This document shows positions 1-4,883 of a DNA stretch of 7,543 nucleotides, one piece after another (the stretch's first letter is position 1; each line of letters begins with the position of its first letter). The DNA is taken from positions 1 to 7,543 of the forward strand of contig CALUJT010000106.1 of NCBI GenBank assembly GCA_944321005.1, in the 5' to 3' direction. Made by a program: the position numbers and the translations under genes. The stretch comes from an uncultured Atopobiaceae bacterium (GTDB lineage: Bacteria > Actinomycetota > Coriobacteriia > Coriobacteriales > Atopobiaceae). The notes beneath the pieces are model-generated. The model was not told where the DNA came from. It did not search any database and was given only the letters and a program-made list of their open reading frames with translations.

Positions 1-78
1 CAGTGGCTGAATGACAACAACCTCGTGAACAACCAGCTTGACGTCAACGCCGGCTACGACCTCTCCTTCCTGGAGTAA
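1..78 (+). CDS. C-terminal end of probable ABC transporter substrate-binding protein (partial)
   Basis: An open frame enters from the left edge in frame 1 and ends at TAA 76-78. It gives only 25 residues, beginning QWLNDNNLV and ending AGYDLSFLE. That ending resembles the C-termini of NMT1/SsuA-like periplasmic binding proteins. The ABC ATPase gene starts 2 nt after this stop and its GGAG ribosome-binding site lies inside the last codons (72-75), so the two are in one operon and probably translationally coupled. The likely role is extracellular capture of a small solute (sulfonate, nitrate, pyrimidine precursor or similar) for the importer. The substrate cannot be told from this fragment. The coding assignment is good; the product name rests mainly on context. 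Confidence 0.6.
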   Translation, partial: QWLNDNNLVNNQLDVNAGYDLSFLE

Positions 79-80
79 GC

Positions 81-971
81 ATGGCAGAGGCTGGCGAGAA
101 GCACGTGCGGGCAGTCGACGTGGCGAGCAGCCCCGCCGCGAGTTCCGCAGCCGCGCGTCCTGTGCGTGGCGAGGACTGTCCGAGCGCCGGGGCTGCTCGC
201 CACGTCGACGGAGGGACGGGAACGCCTGCGCTCGAGGCGCGCGACCTGACGCTCTCCTGGGACGGCGAGCACATCGTCGTCCAGGGCGTGTCCGTTGACG
301 TCGCGCCGGGCGAGGTCTGCTGCCTCGTGGGCCGCTCCGGCTGCGGAAAGACCACGATCCTGCACGCGCTCGCCGGCCTCACGACTCCTGTGTCCGGTCA
401 CGTCCTCCTGCATGGGGAGGACGTGACCGGACGTCCCGGTCGCGTGAGCTACATGCTCCAGAAGGACCTGCTGCTGCCGAGCCGCCGCATCATCGACAAC
501 GTGTGCTTGCCGCTCGTGCTCGCCAGCGCGAAGAAGGCGGAGGCCCGCGCGAAGGCGGCGCCGCTCTTCGAGCGCTTTGGCCTCGCGGGCTGCGAGCTCA
601 AGTGGCCGAGCGAGCTCTCCGGCGGCATGCGCCAGCGCGCGGCGTTTTTGCGCACCTACCTCATGGGCGCGGACGTGACGCTGCTCGACGAGCCCTTCTC
701 GGCGCTCGACGCCCTCACGCGCACGGACGTGCGTCGCTGGTTCGTGGGCGTGGCGGCCGAGCTTGGGCTCTCCGCCCTGGTGATCACGCACGACGTTGAC
801 GAGGCGGTCTCCATGGCGAGCCGCATCTACGTGCTCGCGGGCGCGCCGTCGGCGGGGGAGCCCAGTCACGTGGCGGGCGTCGTCGAGGTCAGCCGCGTCG
901 AGAGCGAGCACTTCGAGCTCACCGACGAGTACCTCGCCGCCAAGCGCCAGGTCATGGCCCTGTTGGGGTAG
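81..971 (+). CDS. ABC transporter ATP-binding protein, SsuB/TauB/NrtD family
   Basis: This 296-aa ATPase would energise a nitrate/sulfonate/taurine/thiamine-precursor-type importer at the inner face of the membrane. All nucleotide-binding motifs are present: Walker A GRSGCGKT (residues 84-91), Q-loop glutamine in YMLQKDLLLP (Q127), signature LSGGMRQ (179-185), Walker B VTLLDEP (199-205, catalytic E204), D-loop SALD (207-210) and switch histidine in ITHD (H237). The phrase after the Q-loop is LLLPSRR where relatives usually have LLPW, so a normally conserved Trp is Ser. The ATG at 81 has GGAG 5 nt upstream. The recognisable domain starts only near L51. Residues 1-50 are an Ala/Ser/Gly/Pro-rich extension unlike family members, and its DNA is a long inverted repeat. 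No ATG, GTG or TTG lies in frame between 165 and the domain start, so the extension is probably translated. The permease gene must be outside the window. The substrate is undetermined. Confidence 0.93.
   Translation: MAEAGEKHVRAVDVASSPAASSAAARPVRGEDCPSAGAARHVDGGTGTPALEARDLTLSWDGEHIVVQGVSVDVAPGEVCCLVGRSGCGKTTILHALAGLTTPVSGHVLLHGEDVTGRPGRVSYMLQKDLLLPSRRIIDNVCLPLVLASAKKAEARAKAAPLFERFGLAGCELKWPSELSGGMRQRAAFLRTYLMGADVTLLDEPFSALDALTRTDVRRWFVGVAAELGLSALVITHDVDEAVSMASRIYVLAGAPSAGEPSHVAGVVEVSRVESEHFELTDEYLAAKRQVMALLG
114..209. repeat. Perfect 22-bp inverted repeat within the 5' coding part of the ABC ATPase gene
   Basis: Bases 114-135 and 188-209 are exact reverse complements (22 of 22), separated by 52 nt. 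The left arm starts GTCGACGTGGCGAGC and the right arm ends GCTCGCCACGTCGAC. Just inside the arms there is one mismatch and then three more pairs (137-139 with 184-186), and a small 5-bp stem sits in the middle (157-161 with 172-176). In the mRNA this would form a very stable hairpin beginning 33 nt after the start codon. The left arm encodes VDVASSP and the right arm AARHVD, in the non-conserved N-terminal extension of the protein. It may be a palindromic element that inserted in frame, or a translational or transcriptional attenuator. The repeat is seen directly; its function is unknown. Confidence 0.9.
392..432. repeat. Perfect 17-bp stem, 7-nt loop hairpin inside the ABC ATPase gene
   Basis: Bases 392-408 (starting GTCCGGTCACG) are the exact reverse complement of 416-432 (ending CGTGACCGGAC), with the 7-nt loop TGCATGG. 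Two G-T pairs could extend the base of the stem. It encodes SGHVLLHGEDVTGRP, which is ordinary family sequence between Walker A and the Q-loop, so here the palindrome arises from codon choice rather than from inserted sequence. It may be accidental in GC-rich code, or may slow translation or mark an internal regulatory structure. Confidence 0.85.
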
Positions 972-974
972 GCC

Positions 975-999
975 CCCTCGAATCACTGCCCTTTGAGGG
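975..999 (+). other. Small hairpin just after the ABC ATPase stop codon
   Basis: CCCTCGAA (975-982) pairs with TTTGAGGG (992-999) over 8 bp, one of them G-U, with a 9-nt loop. It begins 4 nt after the TAG at 969-971. This is where an operon terminator would sit, but no T-tract follows, so it is not a standard intrinsic terminator. Its right arm shares bases 996-999 with the outer stem of the larger palindrome that follows, so the two structures cannot both form completely. Confidence 0.45.
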
Positions 1000-1090
1000 T
1001 ATGTACACCTCCCGACCCCTCGTTCTTCTCGTCCAAGCCTTTGACCTGCGGATATGCGAGAAGGACTTGGGGGTGGCGTGTGCATACCCT
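996..1090. repeat. Long imperfect palindrome (about 95 nt) in the intergenic region
   Basis: The outer arms AGGGTATGTACAC (996-1008) and GTGTGCATACCCT (1078-1090) pair over 13 bp with one G-U. A middle block ACCCC (1015-1019) can pair with GGGGT (1070-1074). An inner stem of 1022-1031 pairs with 1057-1066 (core CTTCTCG with CGAGAAG), leaving a ~25-nt apical loop. The result is a long rod-shaped stem-loop. Alternative pairing of CCAAG (1033-1037) with CTTGG (1066-1070) is possible. No ORF with coding character covers it. It could be a dispersed palindromic repeat (REP/MITE-like), a structured leader of the downstream operon, or a small RNA. The pairing is seen directly; the function is not known. 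Confidence 0.65.
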
Positions 1091-1153
1091 ATTGGCTCGG
1101 CGCGCATGTCCCGGCGCGTGTCCGTGCCGTCCCCTCGGCGGTGTCATCTGCTC

Positions 1154-1185
1154 GTAAGGCTCCCGTAAGGCTCCCGCAAGGCCCT
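1154..1185 (+). repeat. Tandem 11-bp direct repeat, nearly three copies
   Basis: GTAAGGCTCCC occurs at 1154-1164 and again immediately at 1165-1175. A diverged partial copy, GCAAGGCCCT, follows at 1176-1185. The 11-bp period is about one helical turn, which would put each copy on the same face of the DNA. It lies 70-100 bp upstream of the start of the solute-binding gene, a plausible position for an activator or repressor site. A simple slippage repeat is equally possible. Confidence 0.6.
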
Positions 1186-1206
1186 GCCCCGCAGAAGGGG
1201 GAGGGC
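1181..1206 (+). other. GC-rich hairpin upstream of the solute-binding gene
   Basis: GCCCT (1181-1185) and CCCC (1187-1190) pair with GGGG (1198-1201) and AGGGC (1202-1206). This makes a 9-bp stem with one bulged G and a 7-nt loop. It overlaps the last copy of the 11-bp tandem repeat. No T-run follows, so it is not a typical terminator. It could shape the operon leader if transcription starts upstream of it. Confidence 0.4.
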
Positions 1207-1232
1207 TCGCCAACGGACGTATCGTGGTGCTA

Positions 1233-1244
1233 CGGATATATCCG
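1233..1244. promoter_or_regulatory. Perfect 12-bp palindrome next to the ribosome-binding site
   Basis: CGGATATATCCG is fully self-complementary. It ends where the likely ribosome-binding site GAAGGGA (1244-1250) of the GTG-started gene at 1256 begins. Such a site could be an operator for a dimeric regulator, or could contain a -10-like TATAT element. I see no convincing -35 partner. The related string CGGATAT also occurs in the long palindrome (1049-1055). Confidence 0.4.
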
Positions 1245-1255
1245 AAGGGAGCAAG

Positions 1256-2407
1256 GTGGGCTCGAGAGCCAAGACATTGGTGGCAGGCGTGGTCCTCATC
1301 CTCGCCGCGGTCGTGGTGGCAGGCGCCATCGCGCTCGGCCAGGGCGCGGAGGCCGGGGGCGAGTCGGCGGCGCATGACGCGTCCGACGCCCAGGGCCAGC
1401 AGCTCACCGTGGTCCACGGTGTCATCGGCTCGGAGAAGGAGTCGCTCTTCAGCGACCCCGAGGCCCAGGCGATCTTCAACAGCTACGGTCTTGACGTGCA
1501 GGTCACGACCTCGGGATCGTGGGCCATGGCTGAGCGCGCCGGCATCGAGGAGTCCGACTTCGCCTCCCCCTCCTCCGAGATCTCCGCCGCCCACCTCGTC
1601 GACGTCCATGGCGGCGCGGTGCTCTCCACCACGCGACCGTTCTACTCGCCGCTCGCCGTCGCGACGGGCGACGCGGTACTCTCGGTCCTCGAGCAAAACG
1701 GCATCGCAGAGCGGCGCGACGGCGTCTGGTATCTCGACATGGCTGCCTATCTTGACGCCGTCGCAAACGGCCGTCGTTGGACGGACCTCGCCGGGTCGGA
1801 CGCCTACCCCTCGAGCCGCAACGTCATGATCACCACCACCGACGTGCGCTCCTCCAACTCGGCCCTCATGTACCTCAGTCTCTCGAGCTACGTGCTCAAC
1901 GGCTACGCCGTAATCACGAGCGAGGACGCCGCCCGCCAGCAGGCAACCGACTCGCTCGCCAGGCTCTTCCTCGACCAGGGCTACTCGCAGTCGTCCTCGT
2001 CGGGCCCGTGGGAGTCCTTCCTCTCCAAGGGCCCCATGAACCAGCCGCTGACCCTCATCTACGAGAGCCAATACCTCGAGGCCCAGATGAACGAGCCCTC
2101 GCGCGTGACCTCCTCCATGAGGATCTGCTACCCCGCGCCCACGATCTTCTCGGACCACGTGGTCGTGGCCTTCTCCGAGGCTGGTCAGAAGGTCCAGGAC
2201 GTGCTCGAGAACGACCCCGACATGGCACGTGTCATAGCGCGTCACGGTTTCCGCGTGAACGGTGCGAACTCCGCCGCGTTCTCCGAGCAGGTGGGCGTAG
2301 CCGGTCTCACCGGCTACGCCGCCGACGGCACCTTCATCGACGCCGCCCAGGCGCCCAGCTACGAGGTGGCAGACGTGATGCTCCAGACCATCGAGGCGCT
2401 GTACTAG
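1256..2407 (+). CDS. Exported solute-binding-like protein (type II periplasmic-binding fold), stand-alone
   Basis: This 383-aa secreted or membrane-anchored protein heads the four-gene block. GTG at 1256 is preceded by GAAGGGA with 5-nt spacing. Residues 8-26 are a hydrophobic signal segment, followed by a possible signal peptidase I site AEA (31-33); there is no lipobox cysteine. The mature part resembles molybdate/sulfate-type binding domains: a first strand LTVVHGVIGSEK (50-61), the ligand-loop-like RSSNSALMYL (198-207), IYESQYL (268-274), and an ending with ARVIARHGFR (324-333). The same landmarks recur in the downstream VWA lipoprotein, so the two look paralogous in this domain. The 18-bp gap to that gene, containing its ribosome-binding site, implies one operon. 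No permease lies beside it, so it may be a sensor or ligand-binding partner rather than a transporter component. The fold is inferred from motifs and the ligand is unknown. Confidence 0.75.
   Translation: MGSRAKTLVAGVVLILAAVVVAGAIALGQGAEAGGESAAHDASDAQGQQLTVVHGVIGSEKESLFSDPEAQAIFNSYGLDVQVTTSGSWAMAERAGIEESDFASPSSEISAAHLVDVHGGAVLSTTRPFYSPLAVATGDAVLSVLEQNGIAERRDGVWYLDMAAYLDAVANGRRWTDLAGSDAYPSSRNVMITTTDVRSSNSALMYLSLSSYVLNGYAVITSEDAARQQATDSLARLFLDQGYSQSSSSGPWESFLSKGPMNQPLTLIYESQYLEAQMNEPSRVTSSMRICYPAPTIFSDHVVVAFSEAGQKVQDVLENDPDMARVIARHGFRVNGANSAAFSEQVGVAGLTGYAADGTFIDAAQAPSYEVADVMLQTIEALY
1405..1421. repeat. 17-bp near-perfect palindrome in the solute-binding gene
   Basis: CACCGTGGTCCACGGTG is self-complementary except at the central base, giving 7 bp around a GTC loop. 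It encodes the start of the mature domain (around LTVVHGV). It is probably codon-driven, but is listed because several such structures occur in this window. Confidence 0.5.
2294..2320. repeat. Perfect short-loop hairpin near the 3' end of the solute-binding gene
   Basis: GGCGTAGCCGGT (2294-2305) pairs perfectly with ACCGGCTACGCC (2309-2320), a 12-bp stem closing a 3-nt loop (CTC). It encodes VAGLTGYA about 90 nt before the stop. It could protect or pause the transcript, or may be accidental in GC-rich code. Confidence 0.6.
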
Positions 2408-2425
2408 CGCAGGAGGGGAACCGCC

Positions 2426-4069
2426 ATGACAGCTGTCGTCGCGCACTCGCGCTCTCGCGCGCTCGCCGTTCTTCTCGCCCTGGTCTGCGCGCTCGTCTGC
2501 GCCGTGGCGCTGCCCGCGTGCTCGCGCGATGAGGTCGCCGAGCCCGCGCCCGACGACGCCCGGGAGCAGCCGGCGACCAATCCCGATCCCAGCTCCGACC
2601 CTGAGGCCGACCCCGACGTCGCCGGCACGACCCTGCGGGTCCTCGCCGGCTCCGAGATCAAGGACATGCTGCCCATCCTCGAGGACGCGCAGGCGGAGCT
2701 GGGCATTACCGTGGAGCTCACCTACCAGGGCACGCTCGACGGCACCGAGACGGTCATGGCCGGCGAGGGCGACTTCGACGCAACGTGGTTCCCCTCCAAC
2801 GCCTACATGACGCTCTTTGACGAGAAGAGCGCGCTGGTCTCGGAGGAGGCCTCGATCATGCGCACGCCGGTGGTCCTCGGCGTCAAGCGCGACCGTGCGG
2901 CGGAGCTGGGCTGGGACGAGAAGAGCCCCACCTGGGCGGAGGTCGTGGACGCGGCGGCGTCGGGGGAGTTTGCCTACGGCATGTCGAGTCCGGTGTCGTC
3001 AAACAGCGGCTTCTCTGCGCTCGTCGAGCTGGCGACGGCGATCTCGGGCACGGGGGCCGCGATCACGGCCGCCGACGTCGACGTCGTGGCCTCCGACCTC
3101 ACGCGCTTTGCGCAGGGCCAGGCGCTCACGAGCGGCTCCTCGGGCTGGCTCATGGAGGCCTACGACAAGGACTCCTCCGCGGTCGACGGCGTCTTCAACT
3201 ATGAGTCGCTCATCCTGCAGGATCCCGACCTCGTCGAGGTGATCCCGCAGGACGGCGTCATCACGGCCGACTATCCGCTTACGTTGCTCTCCGGCCGGGG
3301 CGAGAAGGTCGAGGCGGCTTACGGCGCGCTGGTGGACTACCTGCGCCGCGATGACGTCCAGCAGCGCATCGCCGAGGAGACGTTTCGTCGCACGGATGCC
3401 ACCACGCCCGACGACGAGCGGATGGTCTTCGAGATTCCCTTTCCCAACCGGATCGCGACGGTGCGCGCCCTGCTCTCCAGCTGGGTCGCGGAGGTGCGTA
3501 AGCCTGCGAACATGGTCTTCCAGATCGACACCTCGGGCTCCATGGGAGGCGCGCGCCTTGACGCCCTCAAGGCGGCCCTGCTCTCGCTCACCGAGACGGG
3601 CGCGGACGGCACCGCGGCGCTGCTCACCTTCCAGCCGCGCGAGATGATTCGCTTTGTGGAGTTTGCCTCCGGAATAAAAAGCGAGAAGGACCTCGTGGTG
3701 GGGGAGGACGGGAACCTCGCCGGCGTGAGCTCCTACGTGAACGGCCTCTCCGCGCTCGGCGGCACGGCGCTCTACGGCACGCTCCAGCACGCGCTCGAGC
3801 TGGCGGCGCAGACCCGCGCGGACGACAACGTGACCTCCGTCGTGCTCTTCTCGGACGGCGAGAACACCGACGCCCCGGGCATTGACGGCTTTGCGCAGTG
3901 GTACGAGGCCAACGAGGCGGTGCAGGGCATCCCCGTCTACGCGATTCTGTTTGGCGAGGCGAGCGCCGACGAGATGGGCCGCCTCGCCGAGCTCACGGGC
4001 GGCCGCGTCTTCGACGCGGGCGACGGCGACCTCACGGCCGCCTTCAAGGAGATTCGCGGCTATCTGTAA
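2426..4069 (+). CDS. Lipoprotein with solute-binding-like domain fused to a von Willebrand factor A domain
   Basis: This 547-aa protein is predicted to be anchored outside the membrane. ATG at 2426 follows AGGAGG (2411-2416). Residues 10-31 form a signal peptide ending in the lipobox LPAC (lipidated Cys32), then an acidic Pro/Asp linker to about 66. Residues 68-330 look like a type II periplasmic-binding domain: TLRVLAGSEIKDML at the first strand, SSNSGFSALVEL (191-202), FNYESLIL (257-264), TADYPLTLL (280-288) and IAEETFR (315-321). Residues 362-547 are a VWA domain with a complete metal-ion-dependent adhesion site: DTSGS (D368, S370, S372), a Thr in GGTALY (T447) and an Asp in FSDGEN (D477). 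Proteins of this layout are named 'substrate-binding and VWA domain-containing protein' in databases, without known function. A metal-dependent protein partner is likely, and the upstream paralogue is a candidate. The domain architecture is secure; the biological role is inferred. Confidence 0.9.
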   Translation: MTAVVAHSRSRALAVLLALVCALVCAVALPACSRDEVAEPAPDDAREQPATNPDPSSDPEADPDVAGTTLRVLAGSEIKDMLPILEDAQAELGITVELTYQGTLDGTETVMAGEGDFDATWFPSNAYMTLFDEKSALVSEEASIMRTPVVLGVKRDRAAELGWDEKSPTWAEVVDAAASGEFAYGMSSPVSSNSGFSALVELATAISGTGAAITAADVDVVASDLTRFAQGQALTSGSSGWLMEAYDKDSSAVDGVFNYESLILQDPDLVEVIPQDGVITADYPLTLLSGRGEKVEAAYGALVDYLRRDDVQQRIAEETFRRTDATTPDDERMVFEIPFPNRIATVRALLSSWVAEVRKPANMVFQIDTSGSMGGARLDALKAALLSLTETGADGTAALLTFQPREMIRFVEFASGIKSEKDLVVGEDGNLAGVSSYVNGLSALGGTALYGTLQHALELAAQTRADDNVTSVVLFSDGENTDAPGIDGFAQWYEANEAVQGIPVYAILFGEASADEMGRLAELTGGRVFDAGDGDLTAAFKEIRGYL

Positions 4070-4133
4070 AAACGGGACAGGTTTTCTGCACATTGGGGAC
4101 GTGTTTTTTCGTTCAGACAAAAAGGGACAGGCC
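4070..4133. repeat. AT-rich intergenic repeat with GGGACAGG modules (REP/MITE-like)
   Basis: Directly after the VWA gene stop the base composition drops sharply in G+C. GGGACAGG occurs exactly at 4074-4081 and 4124-4131, with a variant GGGACGTG at 4096-4103. The first two are followed by T-runs (GTTTTC and GTTTTTTC), and the third is preceded by AAAAA (4119-4123), making the interval roughly symmetric about 4104-4123. It reads like a dispersed intergenic palindromic repeat rather than regulatory DNA of its host operon, and similar GGGACAGG/TTTT strings seem familiar from Coriobacteriia intergenic regions. That last point is recall, not a search. It might also partly terminate transcription within the operon. 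Confidence 0.55.
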
Positions 4134-4156
4134 ATCAGGCTCGAGAGGGGGGGCGA

Positions 4157-4846
4157 ATGCAAGGAGACAAGGCACTGGTGACGGGCGTCGCGGTGACGGT
4201 CTTTGTTGTCTTTGCTGCCTCCGCGGTCCTTCTCGCCTCGACCCTTGTCGCGCAGCTTGCTCTCGTCGTGGCAGGCGCTGCCATGTCCGCGGGCTCCTGG
4301 ATGCTGCTGACCTCGCTCAACATGCCAAAGCACGTGGCCGCCATCGACCTCGACGCGCTCGTGGGAGCCGACCCCACGCTCAAGGAATCCGCGCAGGCCG
4401 TGAACGACATGGCGGCGCGCATCGAGGCAGCGTGCGAGGCAGACGAGCCGCGTGGCATTTCCGCCGAGGCGGAGCGTCTGCGTACCGTGGTGGGCTCGAT
4501 GGCCGAGCTCGTGGAGCTGCCCGAGTTCACGACCGCAGGCGCCGAGGAGGACCGCCACCTCGTGCTCTCGCTCGCGACGTCCTGGCTGCCCGGAGCGTGG
4601 GAGCAGCTTGTGACCAACGTACGCTACCTCGGCTTTGGCGGGCGCGCCAGCAATCGCGCGCGCAGAAACGTCACGGCTCTCGACGAGCAATGCGCTGACG
4701 TCGCCGGAGCGCTCGACCGCATGCGCACGGGCATCGTCGAGGGTGCCTCGACGCAGATAGAGACGGGCTCCGACTACCTGCGGCAGCGCCTGGGGCACCG
4801 CCCGAGCGAGCTCTCCCTGGGCGAGCCGACCGATGAACTGTCGTAA
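4157..4846 (+). CDS. xpaC: XpaC-like two-TM membrane protein (5-bromo-4-chloroindolyl phosphate hydrolysis family)
   Basis: This 229-aa protein starts at ATG 4157 behind a G-rich Shine-Dalgarno stretch (4144-4153). Two closely spaced hydrophobic segments (about 8-30 and 33-54) form a membrane hairpin at the N-terminus. The rest is a helical, charged cytoplasmic-looking domain, with LATSWLPGAWEQLVTNVRYL (139-158) resembling the YLPxxxKLLxxY-type signature of XpaC relatives. The family name comes from a Bacillus subtilis phenotype on a chromogenic phosphate; a true phosphatase activity is not established. The telA-family gene follows 37 bp downstream, the same order as xpaC-yaaN in B. subtilis, and this context is the strongest support for the name. 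The likely role is a membrane partner or anchor for TelA. Sequence similarity alone is weak, so an unrelated two-TM protein remains possible. Confidence 0.68.
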   Translation: MQGDKALVTGVAVTVFVVFAASAVLLASTLVAQLALVVAGAAMSAGSWMLLTSLNMPKHVAAIDLDALVGADPTLKESAQAVNDMAARIEAACEADEPRGISAEAERLRTVVGSMAELVELPEFTTAGAEEDRHLVLSLATSWLPGAWEQLVTNVRYLGFGGRASNRARRNVTALDEQCADVAGALDRMRTGIVEGASTQIETGSDYLRQRLGHRPSELSLGEPTDELS

Positions 4847-4883
4847 TCGACGGAACGATTCGACACAAGGATAGGAGACCACC

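Noticed and set aside
1041..1066. Resemblance to the TPP riboswitch core (ACCTG, then GGATA, then GCGAGAAGG)
   Set aside because: The diagnostic CUGAGA segment and the usual stem arrangement are missing, and the bases are better explained by the long palindrome.
54..1085. 343-codon open frame on the minus strand
   Set aside because: It is the mirror frame of the ABC ATPase, which has every catalytic motif. It is informative only in repeating VDVASSP...AARHVD because of the 22-bp inverted repeat.
1054..1377. 107-codon plus-strand open frame through the intergenic region
   Set aside because: It has no RBS, an Arg/Gly-rich nonsense-like product, crosses the palindrome and repeats, and overlaps the start of the solute-binding gene.
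983..2446. 487-codon open frame on the minus strand
   Set aside because: It is antisense to the solute-binding gene, low in recognisable motifs and rich in His/Arg/Gly/Val as expected for a mirror frame; the plus strand has a signal peptide, RBS and domain landmarks.
4070..4156. Intrinsic terminator between the VWA and XpaC-like genes
   Set aside because: T-runs are present but no GC-rich stem directly precedes them; repeat modules explain the pattern better.
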